NCBI GenBank assembly: GCA_943704525.1
Contig: CALSCQ010000289.1
Coordinates: forward strand, 1 to 46,683
Direction of reading: 5' to 3'
DNA length: 46,683 nt
Origin: Pigoraptor vietnamica
Taxonomy: Eukaryota; Opisthokonta; Filasterea
In this document: positions 1 to 14,400 of the stretch, piece by piece
Numbering within the stretch: the stretch's first letter is position 1
Layout of the letters: each line of letters starts with the position of its first letter
Notes under the pieces: model-generated
Database searches by the model: none
What the model was told of the DNA's origin: nothing
What the model saw: the letters and a program-made list of their open reading frames with translations, nothing else
Position numbers and translations under genes: made by a program

Positions 1-22
1 CCCACACACACACACACACACA
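1..22. repeat. CA dinucleotide tract at the left edge
   Basis: A run of alternating C and A opens the window. A T-rich tract ending in AG at 55-56 follows it, so the tract is probably inside an intron or leader upstream of the first DCAF4 exon seen here. It may also be where the contig broke. Confidence 0.8.
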
Positions 23-56
23 GAGTACTCTCCTCCGTCCTTCTCTTTTTTTTTAG

Positions 57-2824
57 GTGTTGTCCAACTGGCTCATGTGATGCAACGGGCGGCATATACG
101 ATCGCAGAGATCCCCGGCTTCCACTATGACGAGGCAACGGGAAAGTACTTTCGGGTTGGACTCGGAAACAACCGGTGCAACCCCCTCACGCGCGCGGCAA
201 TCAAGGAGCGATTGGGCGGTCGCCCACGCAGCGAACAGACGGGGCCGCCGTCGAAGGCACACTCGCTTGTGAGTTTATTACGTGTTCTGCACGGTCGTCC
301 CCCGACTGAGCTCTGAAGCAACGCACTGTTCTCACGGGTGGCGTGTGCGTCCGTCACACGCACAGCCCTATTTACTGGGTTGTCTCGCTCCCTCATCCGA
401 CCACGTCCACAGGCATTATCGAGAGTGCCGCGCGGCGTTATTCCCTCCCTGCATACGTCACTCTTGCGCCGTGAACTCTCGAACGCACAGCCGCGTGCGT
501 GCGCGCATTTCCTCGAGGCGGCCATCGTGCGTGCGCGTCTGTCGCGGGGAGAGGCTGCCGATGCCCTTGTTGCGCAGCCGGAGTCTGCGAGCGAGATTAA
601 GGTGTCCATTGCACCCGGAATTCCATTCTGCTGTCGCTCTACACGCGTGTCTCTATTCACACTTCGCTTCTTTCCGCCAGTTTCAGTCTCACTTATTGCT
701 TGTACCCGCGCTTCCGTGTCACTTCTTGCTCACAGCCACACGCGCGTCACATGTGCGCAGATCAATAGCTCGACTGGACTGGTGGCGACGACCGGCACCC
801 ACAACCTCTTCCAGTGAGTGGGGAGCCTCGGCATGAGAGGGCTGTTGTCCTGTAGAACGCTTGTGTGCCGATTGTGTGTCGAGAGAACAACCCGCAGCAC
901 ACACACGCACACTCGCGCGCACCCACACCCACATCGGCCTCATACGCAGTTCAAGACCGCACTAACTCACGTCGCCCGGCTATTAAGCACTTGTTGGAGA
1001 TGTGCCGTCGTTCACCAACCCCGTGTGCCGTCGCAGCCTGTTCTACATCGATGCGTCCCAATCGAGTTCGAGCGGCCGCGTCCTCCAATACCACAGCGAG
1101 GTCCCCACCATGCAGCAGCAGGCCGCAGAATCGCTCTACTGGCACCCCTACCTCCGCAACCACCTTCTGTATCCGCAGTGTCCCTGCCGTCCGAGCTGTC
1201 GTTTTGCGCGCCTTTTCTGCTGAAGGGAAGGCCATGTGGCAATAACCTGTCCCTCCATGTAACCACTTTAGTGGAGTCGATGGACACGCGTATGTTTTGA
1301 GCTGATCCGCGTTTTTGTTCCACCTTGACTTTTCGGCACGCTGTTCAGGGCCAAGACCCTTGGCACAGAGCGAAGGGCCGGAAGTGTGTTGGCGTTTCGC
1401 CTTCAGATTGCTCCCGGCTCGGGAGGAGGTGACCGCCCAACACTTTCCGCGCTATTCTCGTGACGCTCTCCGGCTTGATGCTTTGCACGCGCGCGCTTCA
1501 CGCACGCAAACACTCACACACGCATGCATGCACACACTCGCACTTCCGCGCATGTCCTCTCGACAAGCGATTGTGAGAACTTAGACGTTCGTAACTGATG
1601 CCTCGACTTTCCTCCACTCCCCGCAGACCCCGGCATGACTGTTATGCAGACGAGCGTCAGGCGCATTCCCAATTCGTCTGTGTGGACGGTCGCCGGCAGC
1701 CATTGCTCCAGGCAACTGTCCGCAGGTGTGCGTCGTGTATCTCCTTCTCCACCTACACACACATTCCCACACATACATACTGCACGCACGCCGCACACCC
1801 CCCGCACACACCGCACACACATCCCACACACACCTTCACGCGTACATGCATCACATTCTCTCGGGTTCACTCTGCATTCTCCACTTTCATTTTCAGGGAT
1901 ATCGCACGGTTTCGCCGTATTCTCGGATGAAACACTGAACGCACCATCGTACGTGTACATCGGAACGGACGTACTAGCACAACGATGGCTTTTCAATGTG
2001 AGCGCGTGAAATTGTTCACGTTGGCCTGCTGTGTGCGTGCACATTTTACAGTGTTGATGCATGCTCCCCTTGTTCCTGTGCCGCACGTGCAGCGCATCTC
2101 ACAATGCTTACTTATCCTCTGACAGTCCCCAGTTCTCCTCAATGGCGCACGTGATGGCCGCATTCAGCTTCACGACACGCGTGCACATTCCGGCCTGCCG
2201 GGCGAGCAGAACCCGGGCGAATGGTCGCGCTTTCGACGACCCGCCAGCGACCGTGCGGGGCTGTGGACGAGCATGCGGCACGCAGCGGCAATCGACTCGC
2301 TGCTACTTTTGCCTACGGATGACACCTATGTGGTCGCGGCGTCGGTCGATGGCCAGGTGCGCATGTCGCCGTGCAGTGCCAGCAACCGTTTGTCTTCATC
2401 GCTCCTGCATTCCTTTCATTTCCATGACCACTCACGCACTTCGTGTTAACAGGTGGCGCTATGGGATCGCCGCATGGGCAGATGCGTGCACGAATTCGCG
2501 GGCGCCACCGCGGATTTCATGCGGCTGTCCGTGGACGTGGAACCGGCGGGCGAGTTTCTCTGCGCTGGTGTGTCCTGAATATGCGTGCGTGTCGCATGCG
2601 TCTGGAACTGAACGCATCCTCTCACCCCCACAGCCGGAATAGACGGACGCTGCCGTCTGTGGTCGCTATCGCGCGGTGCTCTTGTCAAGGAGTTGTCGCT
2701 CCCGCGGTCCCCGGGAGCCTGCCCGCCCCCCGTGGCGATGCTGCGATTGCCTGGCTCGAATTTGCCCGGGTTGCTCACGGTGGACGGTGCCTCGATTCAG
2801 CTGTACCATTGCGTCCCGGACTGA
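57..2824 (+). CDS. DCAF4: DCAF4/WDR21-like WD40 substrate receptor of CUL4-DDB1 ligase
   Basis: WD40-repeat protein of the DDB1- and CUL4-associated factor 4 family, expected to recruit substrates to the CRL4 ubiquitin ligase. Ten exons join in frame: 57-268, 413-601, 761-813, 1037-1177, 1349-1428, 1627-1725, 1897-1997, 2126-2356, 2453-2567, 2634-2824, giving about 460-470 residues against 495 in human. The first exon carries the family's N-terminal signature ([16 protein letters not shown], then NPLT). Later exons carry SDETLN...[40 protein letters not shown] and [11 protein letters not shown], which match the family's last blades in order. A good acceptor at 55-56 suggests an upstream exon may be missing. 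If not, the in-frame ATG at 80 is the start. The exon 4 and exon 5 junctions are the least certain. Confidence 0.85.
1178..1348 (+). other. Intron 4 of DCAF4, possible U12-type variant
   Basis: The donor reads GTGTCC and lacks the usual G at position +5. CCTTGAC lies about 20 bases before the acceptor. Splicing at these sites joins CA to G and keeps the DCAF4 frame. It resembles the three GTATCC introns of VAC14 and the ZDHHC gene, but the donor is a weaker match to the minor-spliceosome consensus. Confidence 0.4.
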
Positions 2825-2928
2825 GCGCGCGAGTGCACGGCCATTTGCAAGATTGCACGTGGACGAGCATTCTTGTGCCGCCTCGCACACAAGATTCTGA
2901 CGCACGAATGGGGTCGACGAGGCTTAAT

Positions 2929-5900
2929 TTATGTGAAAGTCGACGTCTTTCGTCGCCCCTCCACGACGGCACGCGCGTGCTGCGCTTGCACCTCGTCAAA
3001 GTGGCGCAGGAGCGCAACAAAGTCGATGCCAAGCTCGTCCTGTTCGCGGAGACCGGTCTGGGCATCTTTGAGCCTGCAAGAATCGGGATTTGAAAATGAA
3101 GTGAGAACTTACGACAGTCGCACACTACCTGTGCGCATGTATGTGTGTGTGTGTGTGCGCGCGCGTGCGCGTGCACGAGCCTGTGTGCGTGTCTGCGCAT
3201 ATATGCACGTGCTACGTGCATTACGTACATTTTGGCTTCGTGGTGGAAGGCGAACAAATTCGGCACGCAGTTGAGGCGCTTCCGCAGCGTCGAAAAGGCG
3301 GCCGTCTGTGGCAGAAGCATGAGAATGCCGTAGAGGGACTTGATGAGGAAGGGGTACCGCTCCGGGTCCAGCAGCTGAAGGCGAAGATCTGTCGGTGACA
3401 AGCGCAAGTACCAGCAGTCAAGGGCAAACGAGTCATCGCCATGCATGGTTCTCAGTGTGTGGTATGAGAGTCTGATTAGGTGAGCGGTGGTCACGCTTGT
3501 GCGTGATGTGTGTGTGCGCGTGTGTGTGTGTCTACGCGTGATGGAACGATCGCTTCGTGGATACATGAAAATATCGGTGACTCGAGAAGCTGCACGAGCT
3601 TGTCGACTTCGACAAGGAATCCGACGGTGATTTCAAGGTCCGCACTGAAAATTAGCAAAGGGGGAAGTGAGCTCAGTGCGGCATGTAACGACGGACGGAG
3701 AAAGAGAGAGCAGGCTCAGATATCGGACACGGGAAGAGGGGGAAGGAGGCACAGATCGAGAAAACTCACAACTTCTCGATTAGGTGGCTGCAGTGCTTGT
3801 ACGTCTGCGCCAGCAGGCACAGCGAGAACGTGGACACTGGGTTGTGGCAGAAGGACCGATAGAGCGAGCAAAAGAGCGCTCTTGAATCCTGCGCCGCACA
3901 GCAAGTGCAAATCTTAGTGCAACGCATGCACACACGCGCACATCGGTAACAGAGAGAGATTGTCGTCACGGTATGCCCACAAGGCCACGACACACCTGCG
4001 TTGCGTGGGTACTCACCGGTGTCTTGAGGTGCTTTAGCGAGTTCCGCAGCTCAAACAGTTCGGTGGACGTCAGCAGAATGAGAGTGAGGTTTTGCACCAT
4101 CAGGCTCGCAAACTCGAGGTCTTCCTCGCGTAGGAGAATATCGGCAACGGCGCTGTAGATGCGCACGGGGCTGTCGAGAAGAGAGAACGGTCATTCACGT
4201 GACACAAAGAGACCGCACACAGACACACGCGCCGAAAGTCAGCAAGCCCCTTTCACGGCAACCACGCACCTAAGCAGCACGCACAGCTGGCGGATGATGA
4301 ACGAGCCCCTCTTCTCGAGGAGGTCGCGGTCGGTGCTGAACAGCAGCAGGAGGTCCGTCATGAACTTCATGAAGTACGGCGCGTTGCCTGCACTTCGTCG
4401 CGAGAGGGAGCGTGTCTTCGTGCCGTCGGCGCCAGCGACGAGCGCAGTATCGTCCGCGGGCTCGTCAAAGTTGTCCGTCTGCGCGGAAATCTCGGCGAGC
4501 ACCTCGAGGTCCAACAGCACAACCTATCGCCACACGAGAGAAGCACGGTGTGAGACGTCGCACAGCGGTGAAGCGCAGGGCCATGAGCCGCGTTACACAC
4601 CTTGTCGGCCGGGTCCGAGAGCGTCTTGAGGAGCGCGGGGAACATTTCATCCGCCAATTTGAATATCTGCGACAGGTCAACAACGAAGCAGTTGAATTAC
4701 GCGCACACCAACGCGATGTCGCACCGCTGCTAGGACATTCCACACAGAGGGCAGCAGCGATGCACGCACCTTTCGTCGGGCCTTGACGTGGAGCATGAGG
4801 ATCCACCTGAGGGCGGCGATGCGCGTCTCCACGGACTCGTGGAGCAGCTGCAGCGCAAGGACGTTCACAGTGGGACCCAGCAGAAAGTTGGTCGGCTTGT
4901 CGGGCGTCGCCGTGCTCTCGCTCTCAATGACAATGTTGACGAGCATCTGGTTCGCGTTCACCGCCGTCTCGCGTATTTCTGTTGCAGACAAGACGCAGTC
5001 GTCAAGGCCACAACTTTCACCAACGACAGGCGCCTATGGGCTTGACAGGTGCGAAGCACACGTGCTGCAACATAGTAACGAGTCGGATACTGTCGACGCT
5101 GTGGGCCAGGCACGGGAGGATCGCAGCGAGCAGCTGGGCATTAAACGGGAGCATCTCGGTCTTGCCCATCGATATGAGCGTCTGAATCCACGTCAGCGCC
5201 GTAAACTGCGTCAGTTGGTCTGGGGAGAGAGTTGCGCGTAGAGTGAGCCCGCAAATCAGAAGAGCGCAACACGGAGAGCACACAGACGCACTCGACCACG
5301 TGGGGCTTATTAGTGGGCAACAAACAAGGCGAACACATGCACCAAGCAGAGTAACACAGACACACTAGTGGGAGAGAGGGCGCAAGAGGCCACGATATTG
5401 CATGCGGCCGCCACTGTGAATCCCACCCTTCGACCCGCAGTGAACGACGGTGATCTCGATGAGGCGGGCGTAGTTGATGTTGTTCGTGTGCTGCTGCAGT
5501 TCGCGCAGAAACTCGCCCAGCGCCGCCTCCGTCTGCTTGCGAATCTCGCGGCTGTTGTCGCTGAGAATGCGGAAGAGGCCGTCGAGAAAGTCCGGGAGGT
5601 ACTCGACGAGCTCAATGTCCGGCACCGAATCGAGCACCGTCACCCAGCTCACGAGAAATTGCCGCACGTACGGATCGACGGCGGCGATGCGCTCGCGCAA
5701 CAGCGGAATGAACTTTTTGATGTTGAACGATGTGCTCTCTGTCACAATGTCCTTCACGAGACGGTCAAGGAGCTCCGCGCCGCTCTTCACGTTCGTGTCG
5801 GGATCGGCCGCCAGCTGCGAAGACGCGCTCCCCATGAGTCTTAAAAAACATCCACACACCCCACACAACCCACACACACACATCAACAGACCCACAGACA

Positions 5901-6498
5901 CAGACACACACATGCACACACAGACAGGGACGGACGCAAAACTCCACAACGCACAGAGGCCACGTTGAGTGGACGCAGCACCTTGCTCAGCGCGTCGAAT
6001 ATCTCGTTGAAGTACAAGAGGGTTGACGGGCGCGCGACCTTCGCAATGTTGTACAGGCTCTCACACGCATAGTAGCGCACCCTGCTGTCGACGTCCGTGA
6101 AGCACGAGAGCACGGGCGCGACGAGCTCTTCCAAGTAGGTGTTGATGTCCTGAAGCCCACACATATTCTCAGTTCGCAATTCCACACAGCGCTGGCTGGG
6201 TGTCATCAGCTAGAATGCAGCTCAACAGTAAACGCACCCCGACAGCACCAAGCGCAATCGCGGTCGCCGCAAGGCCGATCAAACCGCCCTTGCGACTGTT
6301 CGGGTTGGGCGAGTACGCAAACTCCTGCCGAAGAATGGCGAGCACACGGCTAATCTTGGCGGCATCCTTGTTCGCGACGAGCTCCTTGATGATGCGCTCG
6401 ATCTCCAGCGCGGCCGTCTTGCGCTTATCGTACAGCTTGTCGTTGAGTCCGCGAATGATGGCCGCGTTCAGCGGGGCAAAGTCCTTGTCCTTCTCCAT
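2929..6498 (-). CDS. VAC14: VAC14, scaffold of the PIKfyve/Fab1-Fig4 complex
   Basis: HEAT-repeat scaffold that joins the PI3P 5-kinase PIKfyve/Fab1 and the phosphatase Fig4 to control PI(3,5)P2 on endosomes and the vacuole. Twelve exons read downward: 6498-6238, 6149-5982, 5814-5427, 5219-5091, 4978-4770, 4666-4601, 4523-4270, 4170-4017, 3888-3770, 3644-3565, 3388-3229, 3073-2929. They sum to exactly 710 codons plus stop (human 782). The start is ATG at 6498 ([11 protein letters not shown]). Family landmarks appear in order: [10 protein letters not shown]-like [65 protein letters not shown]-like [49 protein letters not shown], and C-terminal [14 protein letters not shown]. Introns 4 and 10 have unusual GTATCC donors. 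The stop lies about 100 bases from the DCAF4 stop, tail to tail. Confidence 0.96.
3389..3564 (-). other. Intron 10 of VAC14, candidate U12-type
   Basis: On the minus strand the intron begins GTATCC and ends CCGACAG. GCCCTTGAC, matching the U12 branch-site core CCTTRAC, sits about 29 bases before the acceptor (plus strand GTCAAGG at 3417-3423). Splicing here restores the VAC14 reading [13 protein letters not shown]. The bases after GTATCC (ACG) do not match the classical U12 donor tail. Confidence 0.55.
4979..5090 (-). other. Intron 4 of VAC14, candidate U12-type
   Basis: On the minus strand the intron begins GTATCC and ends GCAACAG. GGCCTTGAC lies about 23 bases before the acceptor (plus strand GTCAAGG at 5001-5007). 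The junction joins CLAHSVD to [11 protein letters not shown] in frame. The donor lacks the +5 G found in nearly every other intron in the window. Confidence 0.55.
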
Positions 6499-9704
<3,206 letters not shown>

Positions 9705-10543
9705 GTGAGAGGAGGCCTCGCACGCGTGAGTGGTGGTCGCACGCGCGCGCGCAAACTCGTATCTATGTGTGCTTTGTTGCGCACCGGCCCCATCTGAGCC
9801 TCGTCTTTCTTTTCGCCGCTTGCTTTCCATCCGTTGTCCGAGTCGCCGGCGCCGCTCGAGGTCGCTGTTTCAGCCGTCGTTTATCGGCAAGGCGCGTCCC
9901 CGGTAAAGCGTGGCACGGGTATGGCCATTGCCCTTGCGCTGTGCCACTTCTCGCTCTTGCCACCAAGGCTGACCCTGGCCCACTCGCTGCACATTTGCGT
10001 TCGCTATCGGTCGTCGCTGTCGTGGTCGAGTCGCTGTCGTGGTCGAGTCGCGGGCTCTCTGTTGACGGGGCGTCGCATATAATTCGTCGCAAGTCGTGCG
10101 CGGCTCAGTCTCCGATGGTAACGTTCCCTGCGTGGAGCGTGCACTTGCCCTGAGCGCGTCGCGTGTGTGTTTTGGACTGGAAGTGGAACTGATTCGCTCT
10201 TTGGGGCGGCGCTCTCGTATGTTTTGTGAGGGTTCGCATCCAAACACCCGCGAAACGCTCGCGACGAATGGCCGATACGAGCGTCCGCGTCGAGTACGTG
10301 GCCTACTGCGTGCGCGTTGTTGTTTGCGTGTGCTTGTCGCTTAATCTCTCGTTCTCTCTATTTCTCTCGCGTGTAGATAACTTTGACGGTATGTGCGAAC
10401 GCGTGCGTTTCGGTGCGTCGGGTGTGGGTGATTCCGAAACAATGGAGGCAGAAAAGGAACGAAAAAGCCGTAAAGCGATTGTTCCAAGATCGATTCACAC
10501 ATTAAGGTCAGCCAAATTCGCCCAGGGAGGCAATTTAATGCGC
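9705..10543. other. Convergent gap between PRPF4B and thioredoxin
   Basis: 839 bases between two stop codons, presumably two 3' untranslated regions plus spacer. A perfect 17-base direct repeat (tcgctgtcgtggtcgag twice) lies at about 10013-10046. A short frame from ATG 10269 (MADTSVRVEYVAYC, then a possible donor) has no recognisable continuation. No gene is called here. Confidence 0.5.
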
Positions 10544-11070
10544 TCACTTGTGCTTGGCGACGAGGGCGGCGAGGCCGTCCTTGTTGGCGCCGCGCATCTC
10601 CTCGAGCTTCTTGCCGTTCTTGTAGAACTGGAACGTGGGCATGGCCTCAATGCCGCAGTGGCTCGCAATGTCCTCGGCCTCGTCCACGTCGACCTTGTAG
10701 AACTCGACAGACTGCTCTGTCTGCGAGAGCTGCTCGACGAAGGGCGCAATCATCTGCACGAGACAAAGAAACCGTCAGGGGAATTATAAAGAAATGGTCA
10801 GATTCGCTTCGTGTTGCCAAGGCCAACCAATGTTAATCACGGCCACAAAGCAGATAAGCTGTTCTTCACATCGTCACTAGCCCGCACTGCTTTGGCATCT
10901 TCCATCCATTTCTAGAGTATCGCAAACACGCACAGCCTCACCAACAAACATCGAACACGGGAGCTCACCTTGCAGGGGCCGCACCACGTCGCATAAAAGT
11001 CAATGACGACGAGCTTCGACGAGCTGATGGCCTTGTCGAACTCGGCCTTGTTCGCGAGCATCTTCACCAT
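10544..11070 (-). CDS. TXN: Thioredoxin
   Basis: Small cytosolic thiol-disulfide oxidoreductase, reduced by thioredoxin reductase in the known pathway. Two exons, 11070-10969 and 10753-10544, give 103 residues, close to the usual 105. The active site WCGPCK has catalytic cysteines at 30 and 33 and ends exon 1. Exon 2 supplies the cis-proline loop (EAMPTFQ) and [14 protein letters not shown], typical of eukaryotic h/1-type thioredoxins. No signal or transit peptide is visible. The start ATG begins [11 protein letters not shown]. The second cysteine set of animal Trx1 is not evident. Confidence 0.97.
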
Positions 11071-11495
11071 TTTCGATCTTTTTGATGCGGCAACGCACAC
11101 ACACGAGTGGCTGTTGTTCTGCTTTGTCGGGGTACTTGGGCAGAGACGAGTGCGATTTCTGATGTCACCTGTTGCATGAGCACCTGGTCATGCAAAAATG
11201 CGTGGGAAGACACATTCTCACAGCCCCGGATGTTTAACAATGCCGGGCTGCCCCGGATGATCTGGTCGGTTACCCAAATTCCAAAACAGGCGGCCTGACA
11301 GGCCGAGCAGTGTCTTGTGGGTGAGAGTCGACAAATAAAAGCTAACGAAAGCCGGTTCGAGACATTGTTGTTTGGGCGACCGGTGACTCTCTTTATCCCT
11401 CCATCACTCACAGCACACGAAAAAACAATTGCGTTCACGCACGCAAACAATGGCATCTAAAAAGAAGAAACTAACAACCAAGCCGAAGAGCCAGT
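11071..11495. other. Spacer between the thioredoxin start and the ABCA stop
   Basis: 425 bases upstream of thioredoxin and downstream of the ABCA gene, both on the minus strand. It should hold the thioredoxin promoter and the ABCA 3' untranslated region. I see no coding frame with family similarity and no clear promoter motif. Confidence 0.4.
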
Positions 11496-14400
11496 CTACG
11501 GCGCCGGCTCCTCTGGCTGTTCCCGCGCAAAACCGATGAACACCTGTTCAAGCGTCGTCTGGCTGAGCGAATAGTCCTCGATGCCGAACTCACTCCGCGC
11601 CGCTTCCATAGTCGAGAACACCTTCGCAAGAGACAGGCGCGACGGCTGCGTGCCGCTCTCATCGCGCGGAGCGTTCGGATCCCCGGCGGCCGGAAGCTCA
11701 AATTGAAGCAGCGTGTGATGGCACTCCTTCATGATGGCGCCGTCGAACGACTGCTCAATGTGCCTGCGCAGATCCGGGACGCGTCCCTCGTGGTCGTTGG
11801 CCACGCGCAGGATGAGAGTGTACCCGGAGCCAAACCTGCAAAGTCGAATCGCGTAAGGACGTCGATGCTTACAGGCAACAGAGAAGCAGGACACACTCAC
11901 TTGTCCTTGAGATGCTGCGAGCTTCCGAGGCACCGGAAACGACCCTGGACCATGATGGCCATCCGAGTACACAGCGCCTCGCACTCCTCCATGCTGTAGG
12001 GACACGAGCAATAAGTCTATGACTAATATCACACAATTGTACTCTGCCAACCACACCCGGAAAACCGCACCTGTGCGACGTGAGAATGATGCACCGACCG
12101 GCGGCGCGCATGCTCGCAATCGTGTTCCACAGAAAGCGGCGGGAAACCACGTCAATTCCAGTACTCGGCTCGTCGCAAAACACGAGCGGAGGGTTGCCGA
12201 CAAGCGCGATGGCGACGCTGAGCTTGCGACGGTTGCCACCGCTATACGTTCCACAGGGCCGGTCCGCCCACGCCGACAGGTGCAGACGCTCGATGCACCA
12301 CGACACGACGCGAGGGATGGCGAGCTCCTTCAAACCGCGCAGGCGCGCGTACATCCAAAGCAGCTCGCGACCCGTGAGCAGCTCGTTGAGGGCGTCAAAC
12401 TGAAAGTGCAATTTGTAGGTCGTCACATGATTAGCTTCACGGTACTTGCGTGCATAACACGAGCCAATACACTGAAAAAAAGCGAACCTGTGGGCAGTAA
12501 CCGATGCGCTCGCGGACTTTCGGCAGCTGCCGCGTCACGCTCAGCCCGTCAACAAACGCGTCGCCGGACGTTGGATCGCAGTCGCCCGTGAGCATTCGAA
12601 ACGTCGTCGTTTTCCCTACGTGGCCAAACTCACAGTGTCACTACAACAAGCTTCTAAGCGAAAAAAAAAAAACAACAATAAACGCAAACAGGCACAAATA
12701 AAACTTCGAATGAGCATCAAGGAGACTCACCCGCGCCATTGACACCGAGCAGACCGAAGCACTCGCCGCGCGGCACGCCAAACCACACGTTGTCCACAGC
12801 CGGGCGATTCATGTCGCTGCTGCCGAAAATGGTCGTAAACTCCTTCCGTAGACCCTCAACACGCAGAAGGTCAGTGTGGTCGCCACTGGACAACGACGAC
12901 ACGCGCTCACGCTCCTCGCGAACGTCGGAGTCCTCCACCGCCGCCGAGGCATCTTCACGCATGTCGTTCAGGTCGAGGCCGCCAGTCCCACTCTCGGCGT
13001 CATTCTCCAGGCGGACGTGGCCCCCGCTCGATTTGCAGCAAGGAATTCCGGAGCACTTGGCGCGCAGGCGCGGGGCGAGGCGGAGCGCGTGCGTGCGAAG
13101 CCAGCGCGACAGACCGAAGAAGCGGTATTCGATGACGAGCGTGAGCGCAAAGAAGATCCAGCCCTCGATGAACATGAAGGAGAGGTTCTTGCCCGTGATG
13201 TCCCACGCGAGGGGGTCCTGCTTCGACTCGATGCCGACGATGCCGTAATACTCCGAGACATACTCGTTCACGGCGATATCCATCTGCGAGAACAGAAAAA
13301 AGCACAAGGCCGGTTACGGTAAAAAGACAAGGCATGAATATAAACGATTCGCCAACTGGGACAAGCATCACCACTTAGACAGCGACGCACGTACCAGGCT
13401 GCGACCGAGACTGTAGAAACCAAACGATATTTTCAGCGGGAGGAGGAGGAGAATTCCAGTGTCAGTGCTGGCATAGTGACAAAAAGGCATTCGCAAACAC
13501 TCGCACGCGCGGCGCACGCACAAGAACGCAAAACACCCACCAGTAGTTCGGCAACAGCGGGAAGACCTTCTTCAGCAGCTCGTTGAGGGAGGTGAGGTCG
13601 GGGTCGGACTTCTTGAATATCTCGAGCACGTACGTCGCAATCGTGGACGTCAGGCCCGTGAACAGGTTGACGCAGATGAGCACCACGTACGCAGTCGGCG
13701 GCACGTCGAAGAGGAAGCTGAGGCAGTACATGGCGGGCGTCATGCTCCACGCGTAGAGAAGGAGAATGAGAAAGACAGCCTTCAGGTTCTCGCCCGTGTA
13801 CGCCGCGTCCTGGAACGCGACTATGACGATGATCGCGACGGTGAGCGGGAACAGGTAGGCGAAGAGGTCCCACGTGAACGTCGACAGCTGCAATTGGTTG
13901 GAGGAACAAATAAGGGAGGGAATGGTGTTCGCAGGCGCCGTGACGTCCACAGAAAATTGACAATGATTCACGGAGGGCGCCGCACGTTACTCACCCAATA
14001 AACTGGACGGAGTGCGATTAGGAATTTTAAGCAGAGGAAAGGGAAAAAAGGGGTTAGCAGGGCGTCACAACGTACGGCACTGGCACAGATACATTCCAGA
14101 ACAGGGACTGATTGTACGTACTTGTCTGGCTCGCACCGGACGCGAGCTGCATGTGCTTCGCGTTGACGGAGCGCTCTTGCACGAGGTACAAAACGAAGCT
14201 CGCGGGGACAAAGCTGAGCGCGATGATGAGGAAGATGCCGACGACGAGGTCGGTGCCCTGGCGGCGGTACTCGTCGGCCTTCTGCATGGCCGTCTTCGGC
14301 AGCGGGTGGCTGCGCGTCACAATTCCCCACTCCGGGTGCGTCCCGTTCGACAGCGTCTGCAGGGCCGCGTTGTTGAGCAGAGAGAGGTAGACTGGCAGCG

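Noticed and set aside
10269-10500. Short frame MADTSVRVEYVAYC with a possible donor and a later exon
   Set aside because: The N-terminus faintly recalled selenoprotein W-type proteins, but there is no CxxC/U motif or recognisable continuation, and the region lies between two 3' ends.
11071-11495. Open minus-strand frame of 130 codons upstream of thioredoxin
   Set aside because: No similarity to any family, and it overlaps the expected thioredoxin promoter and leader.
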